This document shows, one piece after another, positions 1-6,548 of a stretch of 6,627 bases of DNA. The notes under the pieces are model-generated. The model saw only the letters and a program-made list of their open reading frames with translations, did not search any database and was not told the DNA's origin. The stretch's first letter is position 1. Each line of letters starts with the position of its first letter. Source of the stretch: CAZAIO01 sp964485235 (lineage in GTDB: Bacteria; Chloroflexota; Dehalococcoidia; GIF9; UBA5629). The stretch is taken from contig CAZAIO010000135.1 in assembly GCA_964485235.1 (NCBI GenBank), forward strand, positions 1 through 6,627, read 5' to 3'. A program made the position numbers and the translations under genes.

Positions 1-630
1 CCGCTTTTACGTCTGGCTCTGAGAAATGTTTTGGAACAACATGACGATTTCGAAGTTATCGCCGAAGCAAGTGACGGGCAGGAAGCTATTAACCTGACGA
101 AGGAACTTAATCCCGATATTGTAATAATGGATATTTCTATGCCGGAGGTCAGCGGTCTTGAGGCAACGCGACAGATAAAGAGCGATTGTCCTAAAACATC
201 GGTCCTGGTTTTAACCGTACATACTGATAACGAACATATACTGGGAATTCTGGAAGCCGGTGCAAGCGCTTACCTCACAAAAAGAGTCTTCGGCGATGAA
301 ATAATCCATACTATTCGCGCTCTAGCCGTAGGAGAAACGGTGCTTTCTCCTACCGTCTGGGCGCAGGTATTGAAATATGCTTCCCGCCGTATTTGCAAAC
401 CTGTGCAGATCAATTCCAGCGATAAACTGACTGCGAAAGAGCTGGAAATACTCAATCTGCTTGCCAAAGGCATTTCTAATAAAGATATAGCAACTGAACT
501 CGGTGTGAGTATCCGTACGATTAAAAGCCACCTTGCTGATCTTTTTCTTAAACTCCACGTAAGCTCCCGCACGGAGGCTGTCATTGTCAGCTTGCGTTCC
601 GGTATTATTAAACAGGAAGACCTTTCCTAG
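1..630 (+). CDS. NarL/FixJ-family response regulator (5' partial)
   Basis: This is a two-component response regulator: a receiver domain phosphorylated by a histidine kinase, followed by a LuxR-type DNA-binding domain, acting in the cytoplasm as a transcription factor. The frame is open to base 1, and its first codons read PLLRLALRNV, the usual continuation of a DDHPLLR-type receiver start. About a dozen N-terminal residues, including the acidic pocket, therefore probably lie outside the window, and the TTG at 31 is not the real start. Counting from base 1, the phosphoacceptor is D44 (in VIMDISMP), with the conserved T72 and K94 (AYLTK). The GerE/LuxR helix-turn-helix covers about residues 142-202, with LTAKELEILNLLAKG and the recognition-helix region GVSIRTIKSHL. 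The histidine kinase gene follows 26 bp downstream on the same strand and is its likely partner. Target genes cannot be told from this window. Confidence 0.95.
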   Translation, partial: PLLRLALRNVLEQHDDFEVIAEASDGQEAINLTKELNPDIVIMDISMPEVSGLEATRQIKSDCPKTSVLVLTVHTDNEHILGILEAGASAYLTKRVFGDEIIHTIRALAVGETVLSPTVWAQVLKYASRRICKPVQINSSDKLTAKELEILNLLAKGISNKDIATELGVSIRTIKSHLADLFLKLHVSSRTEAVIVSLRSGIIKQEDLS

Positions 631-656
631 AATTTATAACAGCAGTAATACGATTA

Positions 657-1763
657 ATGGTACATGTGTTTTTTAGTTCTAATAGAAATAAACTGCTGAG
701 TAGCCCTCATTTCTGGGCTATTCTGCTTATTATTATCTTTATTGTCTCGCTCTATTATTCCTGGCCGTGGCGGGAAGCAAATCTTGCACAGAGTATCTGG
801 CATTGGATACCCGGAATATCGTGGTTGGGTGACCTGGCAGTCTGGGAATTTAAATATCGTGTTATCGGCAGCCTGCTTTTCATCCCGACCATATACGCGT
901 CGGTGTTTTTCTGGCTGCGAGGTGCGATTGTAGCCTGGTTTTTATCGTTCATAGGTATACTTCCCGTTATATTGGGTTTGTGGTTGACTCCATGGGCGCT
1001 TGCGCTCAATATTGCTATCTTAATACTTCCCCTGTTTGTCGTATCTGCCATTGCCCTTGAATTGAAATTACGACGGAAAGACAGCGAACATTATGCGGTA
1101 CGGGAACTTGAACACCGGGTATATATTTCTAAGATGCTGGAGATTCAGGAAAACGAAAGACAGCGTATTGCCAGGGATCTGCACGATGAAACAATACAGA
1201 AGTTGTTATTTATAGCAAACTATGCAGAAGCTATACTATCCAATAACGGCAATAATACGCGCGAGGTGAATAATAAAGCTACCCTGGTGAGAGATACGAG
1301 CCTTCAAACTGTGGATGAGTTGCGTAATATATGCCTTAATCTCAGGCCGAGTGTTCTGGATAACCTCGGTCTGATAGCAGCCTTGCGATTACTGGCAGAT
1401 CATATTAATGAAGAGTATCACATACAGGTGCAGTTCAACGTTACCGGTGATGTACGTAAGCTGGACACGAAAATACAGACCAATATATTTCGTGTCGTCC
1501 AGGAAGCGCTCAGCAATATTAAGCGTCATTCGGAAGCAAATAAAGCCCTTATCGACCTGGAGTTCACTGATGATGACCTTCGTTTAAAAATACGTGACAA
1601 CGGCAAGGGATTCAATAGTAAAAAAGGCGCTATAATAGCTGGCGGGGAGCATAATTTCGGTCTTATAGGAATGCAGGAAAGAATAGAGTCTCTCGGCGGC
1701 AAGTTCAGGATACGCAGTCAAAATAACAGGGGAACGTCACTCTTTATTAAAGTTAAATGCTAG
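657..1763 (+). CDS. Membrane histidine kinase, HisKA_3/NarX-DesK class
   Basis: This is a 368-residue sensor kinase that should autophosphorylate on histidine and pass phosphate to the adjacent NarL-type regulator. The N-terminal third holds about four hydrophobic segments (roughly 17-36, 68-87, 89-110 and 113-135) joined by short loops, with no large periplasmic domain, so sensing is probably within or at the membrane. A charged linker (about 137-165) leads into the HisKA_3 dimerisation domain, ERQRIARDLHDETIQ, with phosphoacceptor H176. D177 and Q181 form the DxxxQ motif that in this class supports phosphatase activity, so it may both phosphorylate and dephosphorylate its partner. The HATPase domain shows the N box around N287 (QEALSNIKRH), the G1 box DNGKGF (314-319) and a GLIGMQER G2 region (335-342). 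The ATG at 657 has no convincing Shine-Dalgarno, so the start is less certain than the rest. The signal sensed is unknown. Confidence 0.94.
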   Translation: MVHVFFSSNRNKLLSSPHFWAILLIIIFIVSLYYSWPWREANLAQSIWHWIPGISWLGDLAVWEFKYRVIGSLLFIPTIYASVFFWLRGAIVAWFLSFIGILPVILGLWLTPWALALNIAILILPLFVVSAIALELKLRRKDSEHYAVRELEHRVYISKMLEIQENERQRIARDLHDETIQKLLFIANYAEAILSNNGNNTREVNNKATLVRDTSLQTVDELRNICLNLRPSVLDNLGLIAALRLLADHINEEYHIQVQFNVTGDVRKLDTKIQTNIFRVVQEALSNIKRHSEANKALIDLEFTDDDLRLKIRDNGKGFNSKKGAIIAGGEHNFGLIGMQERIESLGGKFRIRSQNNRGTSLFIKVKC

Positions 1764-1863
1764 AACCGGTATACAGCATTGCGAATGTAATCGATTGATA
1801 TAGAGAGAGGTAAAAATCAGACCGGAAAGCTATAGACGGTAATTAAGTTCTGGCTGGCTGCTC

Positions 1864-3300
1864 TCAGTCGGTTTTCTCAAATGTGAGGTTGAGCACATTT
1901 TTCGTGGAAACAGTTGTTTTTACCCGTTCATCTATCCTCCAGCCGACGACCCATAACATATGCGACGGAGAAATGACCAGCGGAATTGTTTCTCTCCAGT
2001 GCTGCGGTATTTTTGCATCCACCATGAAGTCCTGTAATTTCCTGGTCTGCTGCATCCCCAGCGGTTGAAACCGGTCGCCGTCTTTTCGCGGGCGGACAGA
2101 GAGCGTTATGCCGGTTTTATCCAGGTCGAAAAAAGCCGTGTAGGGGTTCCAGGGGTTCCCGTCGTAAGTGTCGGTTTTCATTATCTCTGCTGTAATATGC
2201 CAGCCGGGCAGATCGGTCTCTCCAGGTATTGCAATGGCGTATTCTTTTTCCAGAGGCGGGAAAGGGCAGGCTCTTTTACCGGATGAAGATAATATCATGT
2301 TGTCGTACTGGCTGTACAGCCGTATTCCATGCGGCAGGTCGAGCTGTTTGCCTCCCGGTTTGGAAAGAAACCTTATCATCTCTTCGATGTGGTCTGCTTC
2401 GAAGTCCCGCAGGTTTCCAACCATCTTAAGCAGTGCCATGCGAAAAATCTGGCGTTGCAACGCAGCAGGTAACCCGACCATTTTCTGCCTGTCCAGATAG
2501 AGTCCGTCCGGCTTTTCACCGACGGTAAGTTTCCAGATAAATTGTGACTGCTCTTCTATATAAGCTATATCGGCGCCGGCGATAGTACCCAGTCTGTGTA
2601 GTGCGGTATCGATCGAAGGATTATACTGTGCCAGCACCGGAAGCAACTCGTGTCTGATCCGGTTTCTCAAAAACTCGGGTGACCGGTTGGAGACATCGAT
2701 CCGGGGGCGTAGCTTGTGAGCGCGACAATACTTAATTGTCTCTTCCCTTGAAATATCGAGAAGCGGCCTTAATATCATAAGCGGTGCAGTACCCTGTCCC
2801 GTATGAATTGTGGATATAGACTGCAATCCGCGCAGACCGCCTGTACCTGTTCCTCTCAACAAGTGCATCAGGATGGTCTCGATATGGTCGTTTCGGGTAT
2901 GCCCTACTGCTACTGCCGCTGCTCCGGTGGACTTCACTACATCGGCAAGGAACTGGTAGCGCACTTCGCGCGCGGCTTCTTCCAGCGAACAACGTTTTTG
3001 TTCGCGATATTTCGCAACATCACGTGTTTCGATCGTTGCGGGAAGCCTGAGTCTGCGTGACAGCCCTGCGACGTAGCCGGCATCTTTCGCGGACTCCTGT
3101 CCCCTGAGGCAGTGATCGAGATGTGCTACGTGGAGCTTTACTCCGGTCCTGTCCTGCAGTCCGGCCAGCACATGGAGCAGGCAGACAGAATCGACGCCGC
3201 CTGAAACGGCGACCACCAGCGTATCGTTCTCCTGTAGAAAGCCTTGTGCCTGCAAAGCCTGAATTACTTGTTGTACGATATGTTCGACCCGTTCAACCAT
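1864..3300 (-). CDS. tilS: tRNA(Ile)-lysidine synthase
   Basis: TilS uses ATP to join lysine to cytidine 34 of the CAU-anticodon tRNA(Ile), so that it reads AUA and is charged with isoleucine. It is a cytoplasmic enzyme essential in most bacteria. The 478-residue length is normal for the long, multi-domain form. The N-terminal PP-loop ATPase has SGGVDS at 33-38, followed by HVAHLDHCLRG (57-67), VGHTRNDHIETILMHLLRG (132-150) and the RNRIRHELLP motif (212-221). The C-terminal substrate-binding domain is complete, with VRPRKDGDRFQPLG (402-415), KLQDFMVDAKIP (421-432) and a closing VVGWRID segment. It is last in the four-gene operon. Its ATG shares one base with the phosphatase stop codon (TGATG), and its AGAGGA ribosome site lies inside the phosphatase coding end (3304-3309), so translation is probably coupled to the upstream gene. 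Confidence 0.97.
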   Translation of the reverse strand: MVERVEHIVQQVIQALQAQGFLQENDTLVVAVSGGVDSVCLLHVLAGLQDRTGVKLHVAHLDHCLRGQESAKDAGYVAGLSRRLRLPATIETRDVAKYREQKRCSLEEAAREVRYQFLADVVKSTGAAAVAVGHTRNDHIETILMHLLRGTGTGGLRGLQSISTIHTGQGTAPLMILRPLLDISREETIKYCRAHKLRPRIDVSNRSPEFLRNRIRHELLPVLAQYNPSIDTALHRLGTIAGADIAYIEEQSQFIWKLTVGEKPDGLYLDRQKMVGLPAALQRQIFRMALLKMVGNLRDFEADHIEEMIRFLSKPGGKQLDLPHGIRLYSQYDNMILSSSGKRACPFPPLEKEYAIAIPGETDLPGWHITAEIMKTDTYDGNPWNPYTAFFDLDKTGITLSVRPRKDGDRFQPLGMQQTRKLQDFMVDAKIPQHWRETIPLVISPSHMLWVVGWRIDERVKTTVSTKNVLNLTFEKTD

Positions 3301-3908
3301 CAGTCCTCTTTCAAATGACAGCTATCGCTCAGTAACTCCAGATAAGGATAGTCACCGCTAAAGTCGACAATGCTGATACTGGCGGGCTGGACTCTCAAAC
3401 GCCGTATATTTACCAGAGGCAATCCAAGTGCGGTACTGATGATAATAAGGATTACGAAATAATGGCTGGTAATCACGACATTTCCTTTATGGTGCGCTAT
3501 TATTTCCTGTGTGCATGGCCAGACTCTATCGTGAACATCTTGAAGGCTTTCGCCTCTGGGCAATTTCCCTTTTCCTTTACCTTCACGCCATTCGAGCAAT
3601 ATGGTGCTGAAATCATGTTGCAGGCTTTCCAGAGTTCTTCCTTCGAACTCGCCGACATTTATCTCCCTGAACTCTTCTTTCGGCTCTATAGTGAGCGAAT
3701 GATATTGAGCGATCGCCCGTGCGGTGTCCATAGCACGGCTCAACGGACTTGAGTAGATCGCTTCGATCGCGGTATCTTTTAACGCAATGCCAAGGTTCTC
3801 CACCTGTTTCCTGCCCCTATCGCTGAGTGCGATATCGCTGTATCCTCCCTGAATACGTTTTTGTTCATTCCAGATCGTCTCGCCATGCCTGGCTAGAATA
3901 AGTTTAAT
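3300..3908 (-). CDS. Histidine phosphatase family protein (phosphoglycerate mutase-like), ATT start
   Basis: This is a 202-residue member of the histidine phosphatase superfamily, a cytoplasmic enzyme that forms a phosphohistidine intermediate. Relatives include alpha-ribazole phosphatase (CobC) and cofactor-dependent phosphoglycerate mutase-like proteins, and the substrate cannot be assigned from sequence. Read from the ATT at 3908, the protein begins KLILARHGETIWNEQ after the initiator. Catalytic residues are R7, H8 (RHGE), R58 (SSPLSRAMDTA), the likely acid E82 and the second histidine H149 (VVITSH). The usual glycine after H149 is tyrosine. The only canonical start nearby, GTG at 3803, would delete the first 35 residues including RHGE. 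No ATG, GTG or TTG occurs in the 49 bp between the previous stop codon and 3908, whereas AGGAGG sits six bases before the ATT. The gene lies between the DUF2344 gene and tilS, with a one-base overlap with tilS. Confidence 0.92.
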   Translation of the reverse strand: MKLILARHGETIWNEQKRIQGGYSDIALSDRGRKQVENLGIALKDTAIEAIYSSPLSRAMDTARAIAQYHSLTIEPKEEFREINVGEFEGRTLESLQHDFSTILLEWREGKGKGKLPRGESLQDVHDRVWPCTQEIIAHHKGNVVITSHYFVILIIISTALGLPLVNIRRLRVQPASISIVDFSGDYPYLELLSDSCHLKED

Positions 3909-3920
3909 AGGTCTCCTCCT
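3906..3920 (-). promoter_or_regulatory. Strong Shine-Dalgarno positioned for an ATT start codon
   Basis: On the minus strand, AGGAGG (3920-3915) is followed by a six-base spacer and then ATT AAA CTT (3908 onward). This is the strongest ribosome site in the operon, and it falls exactly where family members have Met-Lys-Leu-Ile-Leu before RHG. It decides the phosphatase start. AUU is a rare start codon, best known from infC, where initiation factor IF3 discriminates against it. A sequencing error changing ATG to ATT is the main alternative. Confidence 0.8.
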
Positions 3921-3957
3921 TTTACTGGTCTCGCCGCGCCGGACAGAGAGTATTTTC

Positions 3958-4605
3958 TTAGTCCAGCAGCAGCCCTGTGCGGTGTATAGAAGCCGGGTAA
4001 CCGGTAAAGCCCAATGCTTTAATTACTTGCTCCGGCCTACCGGTGCCGCTGGAATCGCAGCGCAATCTCATACCCAGCACATAAGTATCGCCGGTTGATT
4101 CAATCATCCATACAGTGTCGATAAGGGCGCGAAGGTCATAATGGCGCACACCGGTATCTCTATAATGGTGCCATGGAAGTTCCTGTGCCGCCAATAACGA
4201 AGCAATAGCCTGCTCTACGTCGGGTATGGCATTATCTCCTTCAGATACTGCGGTTACCCGGTATTCAGCAAAGCGGACCTGCGATTGCAACGACGGGATA
4301 TTAAGCCCGACCGGTAGCACTCCCATTAATTGTATGCCCTCGGGCAACTGGTCTTTCATGCGATTCATAAATACATAGGGTGAGTCCCAGCGGGTGAGAT
4401 ATATATCCATCAACTCCGCTTCGCTGGTAACTCCTACGGAAAGCGGCGCAGCAAGTGATATTTTCGGATGAGGGTTGAACCCTTCGGTATAGGCAAGGGA
4501 CAACCCGGCGCGGCGTAAAGCCCTTTCCCAGAACCTCATTAAATCAAGATGCGAAATGTATTTTATCTCTTCGCCGCGGCCGAATCTAACTCTCAGGCGT
4601 TGCAT
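3958..4605 (-). CDS. DUF2344 / radical-SAM-linked protein (TIGR03936 family)
   Basis: This 215-residue protein matches the family annotated as radical-SAM-linked or DUF2344, whose members usually sit next to, or are fused to the C-terminus of, a B12-binding radical SAM protein. The molecular function is not established. Recognisable family features are the start LRVRFGRGEEIKYISHLDLMR (residues 4-24), EGFNPHPKISLAAPLSVGV (41-59), SEAELMD (61-67) and the late segment GTGRPEQVIKALG (187-199). It has no signal peptide or membrane segment, so it is probably cytoplasmic. Its ATG lies inside the 3' end of the CNNM/CorC gene, giving a 20-bp overlap, with GAGG three bases upstream, so translation is likely coupled. 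No radical SAM gene is present in the window, and because the operon promoter precedes the transporter gene, none belongs to this transcription unit. A partner, if any, must be encoded elsewhere. Confidence 0.88.
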   Translation of the reverse strand: MQRLRVRFGRGEEIKYISHLDLMRFWERALRRAGLSLAYTEGFNPHPKISLAAPLSVGVTSEAELMDIYLTRWDSPYVFMNRMKDQLPEGIQLMGVLPVGLNIPSLQSQVRFAEYRVTAVSEGDNAIPDVEQAIASLLAAQELPWHHYRDTGVRHYDLRALIDTVWMIESTGDTYVLGMRLRCDSSGTGRPEQVIKALGFTGYPASIHRTGLLLD

Positions 4606-5863
4606 CTTCCTCTTTTGTGATCAAAATTCTTTCTATCTTCATGCCGCGCATCTCGAGTATTGACAGCTTCAGGTCGCGAAATATAAACCCCTCTCCCTGT
4701 CTCGGAATACGGCCGAGATGGCTGAGTACAAAACCTGCCATCGTCTCATAGTCTCCCGATGGCAGGGCCAACTTCAATTCCTCATTAGCCTCTTCGATTC
4801 TCAGCGTACCGTCAACTTCGAATGTGTTTGCATCGATAGGAACGATATCCTTCTCTTCTTCCGCCAGTTCATCCCTGATGCCGCCTACTATTTCCTCGAC
4901 GATCTCCTCTATGGTGATCATGCCGGCGACGCCGCCGAACTCGTCTACAATGACTGCCATATTATAGTGGTTGTCTCTCATCTCGGAGAGCAATACACCG
5001 AGGTGTTTTGACTCAGGAGTGAAATAAGTTGGTCTCAACAACTCGTCTATCAGGCTTTCTGTGGTGATTATATTGTCAGCCTGAGCTTTAAGCACATCTT
5101 TTATCAAAAGGACACCGACGACGTTATCGGTAGTTCCTTTGTAGACCGGAAAACGCGAATGGGAGTACTGTTTATATGTTTCGAAAAATGATGCAATAGT
5201 AATACCGTATTCGAGCCATACAATCTCCGTACGAGGCGTCATGACCTCTTTTACCGGACGGTCTGCAAACTCTAACACCTTATGTATCATCTCCGCCTCG
5301 GCTTCTTCCCAGACTCCTTCCGCTTCACCGACGGTAATGGCGGTACGAATTTCCTCTTCGCTTACAAGCGTTTTATTCTCTTCCGGTTCGGCAACCCATT
5401 TGGTGAAGCCGAGGCCTATCCGGTTGAGCACGTGGACAAACGGATACAGTATCCATATGATTAAACCTATAGGGCGGGTATAGATTAGGGATACGCGCTC
5501 AGCATTGTGGGCGGCGTATGTTTTTGGAATGACCTCGCCGATGATAAGCACCAGGATGGTAACGCCTACAGTAGCGATGAGCGCACCCCACGGTTCACCG
5601 ATGAAAGAGACTGCCATCAATGTGGCAATGGCTGCCGCTGCGACATTGACCAGGTTATTGCCCAGGAGAATAGCCGACAGAAATTTGCCCGGCTCACTGA
5701 TGATTTTCTCCAGTTGAACTGCTCCTTTTTTCTCTGTGCTGACCAGGTGCTTGACCTTCAGCTTTGAAAGAGACATAAACGCAGTCTCTGCGCTGGAAAA
5801 GAATGCCGAAATTATCAGGCAGAAAACAAATATTATAAGGTATAAAATGTCTTTATTGTCCAT
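4586..5863 (-). CDS. CNNM/CorC (HlyC/CorC) family CBS-domain membrane protein
   Basis: This is a 425-residue inner-membrane protein of the CNNM/CorC family. Characterised members export Mg2+ or respond to Mg2+ and other divalent cations; many are still labelled hemolysin C, a historical name. The N-terminal CNNM (DUF21) domain has hydrophobic segments at about 5-25, 62-85, 92-110 and 130-150, with the family motifs FSSAETAFMSLSKLK (22-36), GNNLVN (68-73) and GEVIPKT (109-115). A cytoplasmic CBS pair follows (about 205-325), with VMTPRTEIVWL at 207-217 and the VDEFGGVAGMITIEEIVEEIVGG signature at 306-328. The C-terminal CorC/HlyC domain (about 338-418) is complete. It is the first gene of the operon, with a strong promoter about 50 bp upstream. 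The start at 5863 is the only plausible one before the first transmembrane helix, though its Shine-Dalgarno is weak. Ion specificity cannot be read from the sequence. Confidence 0.94.
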   Translation of the reverse strand: MDNKDILYLIIFVFCLIISAFFSSAETAFMSLSKLKVKHLVSTEKKGAVQLEKIISEPGKFLSAILLGNNLVNVAAAAIATLMAVSFIGEPWGALIATVGVTILVLIIGEVIPKTYAAHNAERVSLIYTRPIGLIIWILYPFVHVLNRIGLGFTKWVAEPEENKTLVSEEEIRTAITVGEAEGVWEEAEAEMIHKVLEFADRPVKEVMTPRTEIVWLEYGITIASFFETYKQYSHSRFPVYKGTTDNVVGVLLIKDVLKAQADNIITTESLIDELLRPTYFTPESKHLGVLLSEMRDNHYNMAVIVDEFGGVAGMITIEEIVEEIVGGIRDELAEEEKDIVPIDANTFEVDGTLRIEEANEELKLALPSGDYETMAGFVLSHLGRIPRQGEGFIFRDLKLSILEMRGMKIERILITKEEDATPES

Positions 5864-5910
5864 AAATAACCCAACACATATTCTACGTTCAGGTTGGGCA
5901 GTGCATCACA

Positions 5911-5939
5911 ATAATAACATCAGCTTCGTATAGTGTCAA
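5911..5939 (-). promoter_or_regulatory. Sigma-70-type promoter of the CNNM-DUF2344-phosphatase-tilS operon
   Basis: On the minus strand, a perfect -35 box TTGACA (5939-5934) is separated by exactly 17 bp from the -10 box TATTAT (5916-5911, five of six matches). Transcription should start near 5904, leaving a leader of about 40 bases before the ATG at 5863. The -35 lies inside one copy of an 11-bp direct repeat, so a regulator binding that repeat could block or modulate this promoter. This is a sequence match only. Confidence 0.65.
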
Positions 5940-5958
5940 AACATTACATAGTGTCAAA
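5930..5958. repeat. Pair of 11-bp direct repeats in the divergent promoter region
   Basis: ATAGTGTCAAA occurs at 5930-5940 and again, identically and in the same orientation, at 5948-5958, an 18-bp period. The first copy contains the -35 of the leftward operon promoter. The second overlaps the candidate -35 of the rightward gene. The placement suggests a shared operator, but a local duplication is also possible. Confidence 0.6.
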
Positions 5959-5980
5959 TGTTTTCTTGCATAGTTATAAG
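5951..5980 (+). promoter_or_regulatory. Candidate promoter for the 91-residue protein gene
   Basis: GTGTCA (5951-5956, four of six matches to TTGACA) lies 18 bp before TATAAG (5975-5980, five of six matches to TATAAT). A start site near 5987 would give a leader of about 25 bases to the ATG at 6012 and would leave the upstream ATG at 5958 untranscribed. It is back-to-back with the leftward promoter, 11 bp between the two -35 boxes. The -35 is weak. Confidence 0.4.
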
Positions 5981-6011
5981 CAGGCAGGTACTATTTGCAA
6001 AGAAGGTTGTA

Positions 6012-6287
6012 ATGTTTCAGATCAAGCTCGTGCCGGATACCACACATTGTATAGAGACTGTTGCCAGGAACGAATATGAAAAGCTCCTCCGCTCCGTAAT
6101 GCGTGAAGGGAGAGTCGATCCTCACCTCTCCGCCAGGATGGAACTTCTCCGGACTTTCCTCCAGAATGCGGACTTCAGGTCGCTTCGAAGGCAGAGCGAC
6201 GAATATATTTTAGCGGGCGAGCGCATTACGTTCATCATCCGGCAGACGGAGAACGGCTTCAGTTACAAAATCGCTCCGGATGAGTGA
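6012..6287 (+). CDS. Hypothetical protein, 91 residues
   Basis: I do not recognise this small protein. The chosen ATG at 6012 has AGAAGG five bases upstream. An in-frame ATG at 5958 has no ribosome site and would add a cysteine-containing 18-residue extension that does not look native. The protein starts MFQIKLVPDT. A middle section (about 17-63) is rich in arginine, glutamate and leucine and probably helical (EYEKLLRSVMREGRVDPHL, then ARMELLRTFLQNADFRSLRR). A short tail with alternating hydrophobic residues (66-87) could be a beta hairpin. There is no signal peptide, membrane segment or cysteine cluster; the single cysteine is C13. It is divergently transcribed from the CNNM/CorC operon, with which it shares a repeat-bearing promoter region, and convergent with the cysteine-rich small gene 35 bp downstream. 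The codon pattern and ribosome site make it a likely real gene. Confidence 0.72.
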   Translation: MFQIKLVPDTTHCIETVARNEYEKLLRSVMREGRVDPHLSARMELLRTFLQNADFRSLRRQSDEYILAGERITFIIRQTENGFSYKIAPDE

Positions 6288-6302
6288 GGCTTATATGTAG
6301 TA

Positions 6303-6318
6303 GCGGGTATTTGCCCGC
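6303..6318. terminator. Hairpin between convergent genes, possible weak terminator
   Basis: GCGGGT and GCCCGC (6303-6308 and 6313-6318) can form a six-base stem with a four-base loop, the top pair being G-U in RNA. It sits in the 35-bp gap between two convergent stop codons. On the plus strand a run of six T lies 12 bases further on, too far for a classic intrinsic terminator; on the minus strand there is no T run. Confidence 0.3.
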
Positions 6319-6322
6319 AGGA

Positions 6323-6502
6323 CTAACCTCTTTTTTCGTAGTCCGGGCACCATACGGCATTGGGACGCTCAGGATGGTGACATGCACCACGCCAGTCCCA
6401 CTTGCAGGAATCGCACACGATCGTGTGCATGCCCAGCCAGCTTTTTACTTTGATTTTTGTGCGGTTAAACCAGTTCGGTCCCATATTTTTTTTCGGTAGC
6501 AT
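6323..6502 (-). CDS. Small cysteine-rich, probably metal-binding protein
   Basis: This small gene encodes 59 residues from the ATG at 6502, or 53 from the ATG at 6484. In the 53-residue numbering, a basic, aromatic N-terminal part (NWFNRTKIKVKSWLG) is followed by C24-x2-C27, then C35 followed by H36-H37, and C46 in WCPDYEKRG. Four cysteines plus two histidines in 23 residues suggest a zinc or other metal site, though the ligands are inferred. It has no signal peptide or membrane helix. Neither start has an ideal ribosome site: GGGAG lies 14 bases before 6502, and only a run of A precedes 6484, so 6502 is slightly preferred. A candidate promoter lies about 45 bp upstream. The dense Cys, Trp and His content is unlikely in a random frame, whereas the overlapping plus-strand frame at 6284-6499 lacks any recognisable domain. 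The function is unknown. Confidence 0.75.
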   Translation of the reverse strand: MLPKKNMGPNWFNRTKIKVKSWLGMHTIVCDSCKWDWRGACHHPERPNAVWCPDYEKRG

Positions 6503-6548
6503 TGCGGGTACGTTATCTCCCTGTAAAGTTCAAGGTTCTCTTTAATTA

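Noticed and set aside
31..33. TTG as the start of the response regulator
   Set aside because: The frame continues to base 1 with typical receiver-domain residues, so the gene is cut by the window edge.
1764..1863. Terminator between the convergent kinase and tilS genes
   Set aside because: Only a four-base stem (ACCG/CGGT around 1820-1841) is visible, with a five-T run on the minus strand; too weak to call.
2732..3335. Open frames overlapping tilS on both strands
   Set aside because: These are shadows of tilS codons in other frames, with no motif or start signal of their own.
5958..6011. Upstream ATG start for the 91-residue protein
   Set aside because: It has no Shine-Dalgarno, overlaps the repeat and probable -35, and adds an atypical extension; ATG 6012 has AGAAGG at proper spacing.
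6413..6428. Perfect 16-bp palindrome GCACACGATCGTGTGC
   Set aside because: It falls on codons for HTIVC just at the first metal-motif cysteine of the small gene, so coding sequence may explain it; no promoter sits there. Worth a glance only if conserved at silent positions.
6284..6499. Plus-strand open frame of 71 residues
   Set aside because: It lies almost entirely antisense to the cysteine-rich gene, has no recognisable domain and overlaps the stop of the preceding gene without a clear ribosome site.
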